A stretch of 64,000 nt of DNA from Pirellulales bacterium (GTDB taxonomy: Bacteria; Planctomycetota; Planctomycetia; Pirellulales; PALSA-1355). Location: positions 186,001-250,000 of the forward strand of contig JALHMI010000006.1 of the NCBI GenBank assembly GCA_022844125.1. The letters run 5' to 3'. The position numbers and the translations under genes were made by a program. Below are positions 26,230-34,601 of the stretch, piece after piece (positions within the stretch are counted from its first letter, which is position 1; every line of letters starts with the position of its first letter). The notes beneath the pieces were generated by a model. That model was not told the DNA's origin. It worked only from the letters and a program-made list of their open reading frames with translations, and made no database searches.

Positions 26230-27138
26230 CTAGTGCTGCTCGCACTTGTCGACGACGGCGAAGATGGCCGAGCGGGATTCATTGGACCAGCGTCCTGCCG
26301 GAGCATTCCGCCGCTTGCGGCGAGCGACGGTCAGGCCTGCGGCACTACCGGCCAGGACGGACCAGACGACGAGGCTGGCAGGCTCGGGAACGATCAGCAT
26401 ATCCTGGCGATTGGTGCCATTGTCCGTCTGCAAATTCATTACCTTGTATCCATTCGTATAAGCGAGCTTCACGGATGGATCAGTACTTCCGCCCCAGCTT
26501 GAGGCCAAGAAATGAGCCCACGAAATACCCAAGCCTTGGGCATTCCCAATAGCTTTGATATCAATGTTATTCTCGCCAGCGAATTTGACACTAGTTGGGT
26601 TGGCAATTGGGCCGAGGATCGTGGGCATGGCGAATTGCGTTGTCGTCATACCTGCCCAAATGGCGTTTTGATAAGCCGATGCAATGGAATCGGTAGTACC
26701 ACTTGCTGCAGTGATGCCAGACTTCAGGAACTTGTCATAGACCCACGCCGTGTAGCCATTGATGAACTTGTTGCTGTTCGTGCTCTTGACGTTGTAATTG
26801 CGGATATCGTTCTTTTCGCCAGTGAGTGGAGCAGTGGCGGTGTAGTTTCCTACGGTGATGTTCTCGGTCTTCTCGACGCAGAAGGTGAGGAACGTTTTAG
26901 CCAGTGTATTGCCGGTGCTGGTAGTGTTGACCCAATCCGGCCCAGTCGACTGCTGTGCTAGTGTGCGATTGTCGGAGAAAATCCAAGCCACGAAGGGACC
27001 ACCGCCGCTACTGAAGTTCGGATTCCCTGCGACTTTTGTGAGGCGAATGTCGTCGTGCAATTTAATCGCTGCGCCGGCTGGTGCAGCCATCGATGTAACT
27101 ATTCCAATCGCGAAAGCGAATGCGAAGAGGGGTTTCAT
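26230..27138 (-). CDS. PEP-CTERM secreted protein with a 24-residue tail beyond the sorting signal
   Basis: 302 residues from ATG 27138, with GGAGAAG six bases upstream. A signal peptide ends APAGAAIK. The body includes FLTFCVEKTENITVGNY, a motif frequent in surface-exposed PEP-CTERM proteins, and an Asn/Thr-rich region. The sorting signal is IVPEPASLVVWSVLAGSAAG then ARRKRR. Normally this is the extreme C-terminus; here NAPAGRWSNESRSAIF... continues for 24 residues to CEQH. The exosortase is encoded about 4 kb away. It has its own intrinsic terminator. Confidence 0.82.
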   Translation of the reverse strand: MKPLFAFAFAIGIVTSMAAPAGAAIKLHDDIRLTKVAGNPNFSSGGGPFVAWIFSDNRTLAQQSTGPDWVNTTSTGNTLAKTFLTFCVEKTENITVGNYTATAPLTGEKNDIRNYNVKSTNSNKFINGYTAWVYDKFLKSGITAASGTTDSIASAYQNAIWAGMTTTQFAMPTILGPIANPTSVKFAGENNIDIKAIGNAQGLGISWAHFLASSWGGSTDPSVKLAYTNGYKVMNLQTDNGTNRQDMLIVPEPASLVVWSVLAGSAAGLTVARRKRRNAPAGRWSNESRSAIFAVVDKCEQH

Positions 27139-27591
27139 AGTCAACTTCTCCGAGATCATTTAGTAAGGCCAAGTCATGCCCTTCGAAGCTTATTGGCCGC
27201 TGCGATTGGTAGCCTGACATGAGTGGCAAGAATTCGTAAAAAAACGGTGACGCCGTTATCGGTTCCGACGCTCTAAGTGATTAATTTCGAATCGCTTACG
27301 TCGAATTCGCGTCGACCGGGTGGGTCGATGCTTGCATCGTAGAAGCCAGCAAGCTGCATTCAAGCGATCCACGGCGCGGCGAGAAGCGAGCAAGGACCGC
27401 CCAGGGACAGGCGGTCCTTGTTCGAAGGTTGCAGATGGGCATAGCGACTCGGCGACGAATGCCGTCCTGGCATTCGGTAAGTTCGCCAAGTGCGAAGCAA
27501 ATGCTTCGCGCGGCTCGCAACCGGACGACTTGCGACGTCAGGTTGGGATCGCCTCCGAGCGATCGATCAGCCGGTTGGATCTAGCAGCGGC
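27139..27591. other. Intergenic stretch with an 11-bp hairpin at 27391-27420
   Basis: CAAGGACCGCC at 27391-27401 pairs perfectly with 27410-27420 around an eight-base loop, and no T-run follows on either strand. Otherwise there are no gene features. The segment should contain the promoter of the 302-residue PEP-CTERM gene near 27138. Confidence 0.45.
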
Positions 27592-28011
27592 TTAGCCGCA
27601 ACGTCGACGGGCCGCGAGAAAAATTCCCAAGCCGCCACAGCCCAGCAGGATAATCGCGGACGGTTCAGGGACGACCGTCACCGCCGAGGTGGCGACCAGG
27701 TAGCCGATCGGCGTGAGGTTGACGCTTGCCAACTCCGAATTCTCGGCCAGCGAGGACTCCGCAGGGAGTTCCAAGGTCGCCGTCGCCATGGGAGCCAGCA
27801 GGCTGGTCGGCTCGACGGCTTCAATAGTGAAGTCCCCCAGCGAAACTTCTACCGGCCGCGAGGCGGCGGGAGAAGATGCAACGCTGTTTGACGCGTGGAA
27901 ACTGCCAAGAGCATCGGCCGAGCGAATTTGCCCGGCCTGGAGAGCAGTGGCCGGCAAAGCCAGCAGTGCGGCCGCAGCCACAAGAAGAGTCCGCATGCGG
28001 TGTGTTTTCAT
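27592..28011 (-). CDS. Small PEP-CTERM secreted protein
   Basis: 139 residues from ATG 28011; a GTG at 28020 is possible. The signal peptide is MRTLLVAAAALLALPATALQAG. The middle is low-complexity and Ser/Ala/Glu-rich (FHASNSVASSPAASRPVEVSLGD). The C-terminus VVPEPSAIILLGCGGLGIFL then AARRRCG is a PEP-CTERM signal recognised by the exosortase. No domain is recognised in the mature part. The gene follows the metzincin gene on the same strand, 186 bases downstream. Confidence 0.78.
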   Translation of the reverse strand: MKTHRMRTLLVAAAALLALPATALQAGQIRSADALGSFHASNSVASSPAASRPVEVSLGDFTIEAVEPTSLLAPMATATLELPAESSLAENSELASVNLTPIGYLVATSAVTVVPEPSAIILLGCGGLGIFLAARRRCG

Positions 28012-28133
28012 GGACGGCACCTACGAAGAAGGGTTGATAACAAGCGCGCACGCCAAAAGCAGTGCGGCTTCCACTTCATGGATTCACGGCGCCATCGTGT
28101 TTCCAAACGAACACGCGACAAACTTTAACGCCC

Positions 28134-28151
28134 TTGACAAGGCGTTGTCAA
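28134..28151. repeat. Inverted repeat TTGACAA-GGCG-TTGTCAA
   Basis: Perfect seven-base arms around a four-base spacer lie between the end of the metzincin gene and the start of the small PEP-CTERM gene. It could be an operator, or a weak transcript hairpin on the minus strand. Confidence 0.4.
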
Positions 28152-28197
28152 ACATTTTGCTGTGGGCGCTGTCGAAATGCTAATTTTCTTCAACGCG

Positions 28198-29322
28198 CTA
28201 ACGTTCTCCGGTTTCCTCGAGCGGCTGGTGGAGCTGTCGGATCAGATCGGTTGCGGCTGGATCGCGCGGCAGTGCCTCGTGGATGCCCGCGTAGATCCGC
28301 TGCAATTGCCGCTTGATCTCGGGCTCAATACTTGCCATCCGGACATGCGGGCGGAGTTGCAACTCCCTGCTGACAAGGCACATGGCGAGCGTATTGAGCG
28401 GATCGAAGACCAGCCTGAACTGCGCGGCCCGGGCCTGGCGATCTCCCAGTGCGGGTCGCATGACGGAATTGGTTTCGGGGCTATGGGCGGCGCCCAGGAA
28501 ATGGCCCAGCTCGTGAACCAATAATTCGAGTCGCTCGGATTCGGTGTTCTCGATTGCCCATTCGCGCACGATCAAATGGGAATGCAATGGTCCACGAGTT
28601 CCTCCGAGGTGGCCGTCGAGTGGAACGCGAAAAGGTCGGCCAGAGAAGCCAATGGCCAGTCGTCCCGGTGACCGTTCAACATTCCGCTCAAATTCCGCGA
28701 GCAGCGCGCGAACGTCGGCCACGTCTGGGGCCGGTTGCCAGCGCTCCACGGCAACCACCTTGAAGGTTGCAAAGCACTGGCGACGGAGCAGTTGCGACGC
28801 TGCTTCGAGGCGGCGGCGAACCCGCTGTTCCCAGGCCGCGGGCTGACTGACTTCCTGGTCGTCGTACAGAATCTTCACGGGAATGACGGCGGGATACTCG
28901 ATATCGGCTGCGGAGGCCTGGTCGAACATTTTCGTGATTGCCGCTGGCGTCGGCTCGCTGTTGTCTGGGCCGGGAGTTCCGATTTGGCCCAGTTCAAGCT
29001 GCTGCTGTTCGTTGCGGTGGATGTAGTACATACCGTTCGGAGTGATGCCGTAATCGCGGCTGCCAGCGCCGCCGGCAAACGTCAGTTTGACGGTTCCCGC
29101 GATGACAAATGGCCGGCAGTCACTCGTCGCGAGTTGGCACGTTTGAGCCACGCCCTGGCTAGCCAGCGGGAGAATGGAAAACGCAACCGGAATGTTGGTG
29201 CGATTGGTGATGACGACAAATGAGCCGCTGGCCGGCGCGGCAGCGAGCAGACACGCGGCCAGTCCGAGCGGCGTTCCGGCAGCCGCGAAGAGAATTCTGC
29301 GAAGGCCATTTGTCGCGAACAT
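28198..29322 (-). CDS. Secreted metzincin-type zinc metalloprotease
   Basis: 374 residues from ATG 29322, supported by AGGAGCG; the frame runs farther upstream but the signal peptide (IMFATNGLRRILF..., ACLLAAAPASGS) starts here. The zinc site is HELGHFLGAAH with His270, Glu271, His274 and His280, and NSVMRP supplies Met288 of the Met-turn, so all metzincin elements are present. The N-terminal 35-110 region is a small beta domain (FVVITNRTNIPVAFSILP, GVAQTCQ). The substrate is unknown. Its neighbours are PEP-CTERM genes and the exosortase locus, so processing of surface proteins is possible (inference). Confidence 0.85.
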   Translation of the reverse strand: MFATNGLRRILFAAAGTPLGLAACLLAAAPASGSFVVITNRTNIPVAFSILPLASQGVAQTCQLATSDCRPFVIAGTVKLTFAGGAGSRDYGITPNGMYYIHRNEQQQLELGQIGTPGPDNSEPTPAAITKMFDQASAADIEYPAVIPVKILYDDQEVSQPAAWEQRVRRRLEAASQLLRRQCFATFKVVAVERWQPAPDVADVRALLAEFERNVERSPGRLAIGFSGRPFRVPLDGHLGGTRGPLHSHLIVREWAIENTESERLELLVHELGHFLGAAHSPETNSVMRPALGDRQARAAQFRLVFDPLNTLAMCLVSRELQLRPHVRMASIEPEIKRQLQRIYAGIHEALPRDPAATDLIRQLHQPLEETGER

Positions 29323-30685
29323 TATCCGCTCCTGGTGGAGATGAAGAAAAAGGCGGACAGTCGTGCCACCCGACTGCCCGCCGGCGGTCGATGCGGAATT
29401 TGCAGGGGCACCCGCAGAATTTACCGCAGCCGCAACGGGCAATCTCTGAGCAGGCAGTGGTGGCTGTGTCTGTCGGAATTCCCCGTCTATTAACTCGTAG
29501 GCCCCGCGCACGCGATACCTGACAAGATCTCATAATTTTGCGGACGAACGTTGTGTGAAACAAGAGTTGTTCACAATCGAGGGTGATAATTTCACTCGTC
29601 CCCAATTGTAGCGTCTCTCGGCGTCGCCCATCGCGAGCGAAACGAACTGGCAAGTGGAGGTCAGAGATGCAAGCCGAGGAGAATCTATCGCTGCGACGAT
29701 GAATTTGTGTTTTCTCGGTGGAAACAGGTCCTGATCGCCGCACGTGCGCGAGCTAGTTAGGACGCGTCGTGTCACGGATGGAGAGCGTTCTCGTAGCTCC
29801 ACTCGCGAATTAATTGGATTCGTGTGATTGCGCACAGGCAAGTTCCGCTCGCTCAAGTTTTTATTCTCAGCCGCCGTCCGGTTTGACTTCAGTCCACGCC
29901 TTACTAGTGTAGGGGGGCACCCGTCAGTGCGGCGATAGCCGCGATCTGTGCGCGTAGATCGCGAAAAGAAAGCGCTGCCTGATTGCCGGTCGTGATGTTG
30001 TGCCGTCGCGACAGGGTGTCCTCTGCGAGTAGTTGGTTGTCCAGTTACAACTTGATTGGCTACGTCGCGGACAATGGGACGCCCAATATGCGCACTAGCG
30101 CGCACTTAACGATTCGGCCACGCGCGAAGCTACCTGCCCGGTCAGGCAAGGTACAATTCGGGCGTATTGCTGCGGTCGAGATTTGCTCTGCCTTCGCGGT
30201 CGCTGAATCTCTTGCGGCGCAGGTTGTTGGTGCTACTTCTCCTAGGCCGCTGAATCAGCGTGGCTTTCGCGGGATTCCTCGATTCTGCAGCAAGCCGAAG
30301 TTGTGTTTGTCTTCAGCTGGCGGTGATGGGGCATGTCGTCCGGAATCCACTGCCGGTGAGATCGCGTGTTCTGCAAGCCGGCCCTTGACGCACATGCGTG
30401 CGACAGGGTCCACCCTCATGAATGCTCGTGGCGCGCACGACTTGCGCGCGCTTCCTACCGAGCCGTCGAGTTGGTGTTGGCTACTGCTTGGAGCGTCGCC
30501 TCGCGCGGCGCACATAGGGTAGGAAGCCGACGGTCGCCAGGATGGCGAATCGACTCAATCGTTTTCGAGTCAGGAAGGGTGGCTTCGGTCACCCAGGGGA
30601 ACGGAGTCCACGCGCACAGTAGGGCCGGATGGCGCTCAAGGTCCCGTCACGCAAAGTTACCAACGGGCTGGACTGCGAGAAATAG
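29323..30685. other. Gene-poor stretch of 1.36 kb upstream of the exosortase operon
   Basis: No convincing coding frame on either strand. It must contain the start signals of the metzincin gene (leftward) and of the sigma factor/exosortase operon (rightward), but no promoter can be assigned reliably. A long leader RNA is possible but unsupported. Confidence 0.5.
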
Positions 30686-31294
30686 ATGTCGCCAAAACTA
30701 AAGACCGCGCAGCAAATCGCGCGCCTGGAGTCCGAACAGTCGGCAGAGTTGCTGCTGGCCGACCACCAATTGACCCAGCGCTGCGTTGCCGGCGAAGTCG
30801 CGGCATGGGAGCAGCTCTACCGTATCTACCACGACCGGCTTGTGGCCAGCGCCCGGGCGATGTTGGCCGGAAAGAGTTGCGATCCAACGTTGGCCGAAGA
30901 GCTGACCACTCGCGTGTGGTACCTGCTGGTCGTGAAGGATGGTGAACTGCTGACGCGGTACGATCCCAGCCGCGGGGCACGCCTGATGACATTTCTGCGG
31001 GTGCTGGTGCGAGATGTCATGGGGCGGCACTTCCGTACCGAACAGCGGCGCAGTGCGCGCGAAGTGATTGCGGTTTCGGACCGGCGAGACCACCATGCGG
31101 CGGAACTCGACCAGGTCGATGTATCCCTGGGTGAGTTCCTGGCCACCCTTAGCCCGAGCGAGCGCGAGTTTTGCGGCGGTCATCTGCTGAATTCAGAAGA
31201 GTCCGACGGCCCGCTCGCGGAACTTACGTCTGCCAACGTCTGGCAGAAGACACATCGAGTTTATCGCCGCTTCGTTGAATACTTCGCGGAGTAG
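30686..31294 (+). CDS. ECF-like sigma-70 family protein heading the exosortase/EPS operon
   Basis: 202 residues. Residues 28-120 match sigma region 2 (LTQRCVAGEVAAWEQLYRIYHDRLVASARAML in two parts, DPTLAEELTTRVWYLL, RGARLMTFLRVLVRDVMGRHFR). Residues about 140-200 (LGEFLATLSPSEREFCGGHLL... NVWQKTHRVYRRFVEYF) stand in the place of region 4 but are a weak match, with an altered recognition helix. It ends seven bases before the exosortase ATG. In XrtA systems the PrsK/PrsR two-component pair controls the locus; here this gene occupies the regulator's place. It may direct RNA polymerase to surface-polymer genes (inference). Confidence 0.7.
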   Translation: MSPKLKTAQQIARLESEQSAELLLADHQLTQRCVAGEVAAWEQLYRIYHDRLVASARAMLAGKSCDPTLAEELTTRVWYLLVVKDGELLTRYDPSRGARLMTFLRVLVRDVMGRHFRTEQRRSAREVIAVSDRRDHHAAELDQVDVSLGEFLATLSPSEREFCGGHLLNSEESDGPLAELTSANVWQKTHRVYRRFVEYFAE

Positions 31295-31301
31295 TCGAGA
31301 G

Positions 31302-32300
31302 ATGAGCTCACCTTTGCGATTCGCTGCAGATCAGGTTCACGGCACGGCCTTACCGAACGCGAACGTGCTGGTCGAAACGATCGCGCCAGCGTCGAATTCC
31401 CGCCGAGTCTACACCTCACTCGTCGGAGCTGTCGTGTTGGCGGCTTTGTTTGCGTGGGCATATGCGCCGACGCTCCGCTACCTGTTAACCGCTTGGAATG
31501 ACCAGCCTGACTATTCGCACGGTATCCTGGTGCCATTGCTTTCGATTTTCTTTCTGTGGAAGTGGCGTGACTCGCTTCCCGAGGTGAGTGGTCGCATTGC
31601 GTGGCAGGGGTTAATCGTGCTGGTGGCCGTTGTCGGGATGCGCTACGGCGCGGCCAGACTGCATCTGACGCAGGTAGACGCCTGGACGATTCCGGTCTGG
31701 ATTTTCGGCGTGGTGTGGACGCTGACCGGAAGGGCCGTAGCCCTATGGAGTTTGCCCGCGCTCGCGTTCCTGTACTTCATGGTGCCGCTGCCGTACCGCA
31801 TGGAGCACTTGCTTAGTCTGCCCCTGCAGTCGATCGCCACGCAGCTCAGCGTTTGGTCCCTGCAGTGCCTGGGACAGCCGGCTATCGCCGAGGCGCACAC
31901 GATCCATTTAGGCTCACACAAGCTCGAGGTGGAGCAGGCCTGCTCGGGACTGCGAATGCTGGTTGGCGTCCTGGCACTGGCCGTCGGCTACGTGCTGATG
32001 TTTCCCAAGAGTTGGTGGGAGCGGGCAATTCTTTTGGTCAGCGTGGTTCCGGTGGCGCTTGCGGCGAACACCGCCCGGATCGTGATCACGGGACTGCTCT
32101 TCCAATACGTTTCGAGTGAGGCGGGCCAGAAGTTCAGTCATGACTTCGCCGGTTGGATGATGATTCTATTCGCAGTCGCGCTCTTTGGCGGCGTACTGTG
32201 GTATCTCCAGCGGCTGTTCCCTGAGCAGCAGAAAATGCAGCTGCGCGACCTATTGCATGCGGAATCCCCGCAGGAGGGCTCTTCTCCGAACAGGAGGTAA
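31302..32300 (+). CDS. Exosortase (PEP-CTERM transpeptidase)
   Basis: 332 residues from ATG 31302. It is polytopic, with about eight membrane helices. The catalytic triad is visible: Cys214 in EQACSGLRML, Arg259 in ANTARIV and His280 in FSHDFAGW. The early motif YSHGILVPLLS and PLPYRMEHLLSLPLQ are family signatures. The enzyme recognises the Pro-Glu-Pro/TM/Arg tail of PEP-CTERM proteins, cleaves it and is thought to attach the protein to a surface polymer. Its substrates include the four PEP-CTERM genes in this window. Immediate co-location with polysaccharide genes matches exosortase/EPS loci. The subfamily is not assigned. Confidence 0.93.
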   Translation: MSSPLRFAADQVHGTALPNANVLVETIAPASNSRRVYTSLVGAVVLAALFAWAYAPTLRYLLTAWNDQPDYSHGILVPLLSIFFLWKWRDSLPEVSGRIAWQGLIVLVAVVGMRYGAARLHLTQVDAWTIPVWIFGVVWTLTGRAVALWSLPALAFLYFMVPLPYRMEHLLSLPLQSIATQLSVWSLQCLGQPAIAEAHTIHLGSHKLEVEQACSGLRMLVGVLALAVGYVLMFPKSWWERAILLVSVVPVALAANTARIVITGLLFQYVSSEAGQKFSHDFAGWMMILFAVALFGGVLWYLQRLFPEQQKMQLRDLLHAESPQEGSSPNRR

Positions 32301-32348
32301 CGGGGGAGCGAGAGTTGCCACCACGGCGCTCAACCGAGGCATGACACC

Positions 32349-34589
32349 ATGAATGAACAACCATCCAAAAACATGAACGACGTGGAGCCTTCGCGACTTC
32401 CTGCCACGATTGTCCGTTCCGCGCCGCTGACAACGGCGACGAGCCGAATTCCGCGCCCTGCCGAACCACCGCGCGAAGGGATTTCACCCCAACGAATTCT
32501 GGCGGCACTTCGCTACTGGTGGAAATGGGCGTTGCCCGTTGGGCTGGTGCTTGGCATCTGTGGGGCCATTTTCGTTCGGGTCACGTTTACCCCCAAGTAC
32601 CAGGCAATGGCCTGGCTGCGAATAGAAGAGCACGTGCCGTTCCTGGCGTTTCAAGCCGAAGACGGTGCGGAGAAGTCCAAGGGATTTGTCGAGACGCAGA
32701 TCGAACTGTTTCGCAGCCCGATGGTCTTGCAGCCCATCATCGCACTACCCGCGCTGAACCGCATACCAGACGCCGCTCAGCAAGACGATCTCGTCGACTG
32801 GCTGTCGCGAAACCTTGTGATCCGTGCGGTTGGCGAATCGGAGATCTACACGATTGGGTTTACGTGTATCGAACCCAAGGCGGCCTCAGAGGTCGTAAAT
32901 GCCGTCGTCGACTCGTACTTTACCCTGCGGGCAGCGGAACACGGACAGCGAGTCCAGCGTGTCATCAAGATTCTCGAAACGGAGCGTGGCACTCGCGAAA
33001 AGGAAGTCGAAATCCTGCGTCAGGGAGTTCGTGAACTTGCGCAGCAGATTACTGGTAAAGATCCCTTCAATACCACGAACGAAGCACCTGCCGCTGAAGC
33101 GACTGCTGCCACCGATCTTCGCAATCGGCTGATTGCCCTGGAAGTGGAAGAGTCGATTCTGCAAGCCAAGGTGAATGCCTACAAGGAAGCGAACCCAGCC
33201 GCGGGCTTAGAGGTCTCCGACGAGTACCTTGAGAAGAGTGTCGCTAGCGATCCGCAGGTCGCCGCGGCGATGCAGTCCATTGCCGACCAAAAAGCCAAGC
33301 TCAGTCAGTTTGCCAGCAAAGCGGCACGCGGGACGGAAGAACCGGCCTATCAGCAGGCCGCGGCACAGGTGGCGGAGGAGGAGCAAGCGGTGGAGGCATA
33401 TAAGACCGCGCTGAAAACGCAAACCAAGGAGAAGCTTGGCGCGGAGAGATTCGCAAAGTTCGAGACCGAGTTGCGTTCACTGCAGACCGCACTCCTGGAC
33501 TGCCAGGTCACGCGCCAGCTTCTACAGGTTCGATACGAGAATGAGGTTAAAAACCGCAAACAGAGCACCGGCGACACCATCACACTGCGATTTAAACAGG
33601 AAGAGCTGGCTCGGGATGAACGGGTCTTGGCTCTGATCTCGGAGCGAATCGTGCAGCTTGAGACCGAACTAGGCGCACCTCCGCGCGTATGGGAGATGAA
33701 GGCAGCCAGTGTTCCAACCAAGCCAGTTGAGTCGATGCCCTACCTCAAGATGCTAGCGGTCTTCATGCTCGGCCTGGGGGCTCCTTTCGGACTGGCGGTG
33801 CTCAAAGAACAAGTCGCAGCTCGAATCCTGGACGCTGACGCGCTCGAGCGGCGCGCAAGCCTCACCGTCGTTGGTGAGATCGCCCAGATCCCGCACCAGC
33901 GCCGCGACCAGGCTCGCTTGGGGGTCCGCGACCAGCGCGCCGTCGGACTCTTTGAGGAAAGTGTCGATGCCATGCGGAGCAACTTGCTCCTGAGCGCGGA
34001 TGCAAAGTCGCTGCGATTCATTGCCGTAGCCAGCGCTGTCAAGGAAGAGGGGAAAACCACGGTTGCCGTGCAGCTTGCAGCGAGCATCGCCCGCTCGTGT
34101 GGCGTGCGAACCTTGATCATCGACGGCGACATGCGAGACCCCAGCATTCACGGCGTGTTCGAAGTCCCTCGCGAACCGGGCTTGACCGACGTGTTGAGCG
34201 GAAAGGTCTCGCTGCGCGCCGCGATCTCGGTAACTCGTGTTGAGGGGGTCGATGTGCTTGCAGCCGGAGTGCTGCAGGGCAATCCCCACGTGCTCCTGGC
34301 CAAAGGTCGCTGGGAAGCGCTGCTCGCAAAGGTTCCGCCCGAGTATCACTATGTCATCATCGACACGCCGCCCGTTTTGGCTGCCAGCGAGGCCCTGGCG
34401 TTGGTGCGCAATGTCGACACCGTCTTGATGTGTGCCTTAAGAGACGTATCGCGACTCCCCCAGTTACAGAAGGCCGCGGACCGAATCAAGTCCACAGGGG
34501 CTCGCATGGGAGGCATGATTCTTAACGGCATCCCGACTAGCCACTACGCCACGCGCTATGGCACCTACTCGTATCTTCTTCAGCGTTAA
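32349..34589 (+). CDS. Wzz/GumC-type chain-length protein fused to BY-kinase (polysaccharide co-polymerase, tyrosine autokinase)
   Basis: 746 residues. A Wzz domain starts with a TM helix at about 55-75 (WWKWALPVGLVLGICGAIFV), followed by long periplasmic coiled-coil sequence (200-440) and a second TM near 465-485 (MLAVFMLGLGAPFGLAVL). The cytoplasmic kinase has a Walker A (SAVKEEGKTT) near 567, Walker A' (LIIDGDMRDP) near 590 and Walker B (YVIIDTPPVLA). The C-terminal Tyr cluster SHYATRYGTYSYLLQR is the autophosphorylation tail. It controls EPS chain length and export with the Wzx flippase and the polymerase encoded downstream. All key BY-kinase elements are present. Confidence 0.93.
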   Translation: MNEQPSKNMNDVEPSRLPATIVRSAPLTTATSRIPRPAEPPREGISPQRILAALRYWWKWALPVGLVLGICGAIFVRVTFTPKYQAMAWLRIEEHVPFLAFQAEDGAEKSKGFVETQIELFRSPMVLQPIIALPALNRIPDAAQQDDLVDWLSRNLVIRAVGESEIYTIGFTCIEPKAASEVVNAVVDSYFTLRAAEHGQRVQRVIKILETERGTREKEVEILRQGVRELAQQITGKDPFNTTNEAPAAEATAATDLRNRLIALEVEESILQAKVNAYKEANPAAGLEVSDEYLEKSVASDPQVAAAMQSIADQKAKLSQFASKAARGTEEPAYQQAAAQVAEEEQAVEAYKTALKTQTKEKLGAERFAKFETELRSLQTALLDCQVTRQLLQVRYENEVKNRKQSTGDTITLRFKQEELARDERVLALISERIVQLETELGAPPRVWEMKAASVPTKPVESMPYLKMLAVFMLGLGAPFGLAVLKEQVAARILDADALERRASLTVVGEIAQIPHQRRDQARLGVRDQRAVGLFEESVDAMRSNLLLSADAKSLRFIAVASAVKEEGKTTVAVQLAASIARSCGVRTLIIDGDMRDPSIHGVFEVPREPGLTDVLSGKVSLRAAISVTRVEGVDVLAAGVLQGNPHVLLAKGRWEALLAKVPPEYHYVIIDTPPVLAASEALALVRNVDTVLMCALRDVSRLPQLQKAADRIKSTGARMGGMILNGIPTSHYATRYGTYSYLLQR

Positions 34590-34601
34590 GAGCAAGACAC
34601 C

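Noticed and set aside
29530-30105. 191-residue minus-strand frame upstream of the sigma factor
   Set aside because: Low-complexity Arg/Ser/Thr-rich translation with no start signal or domain.
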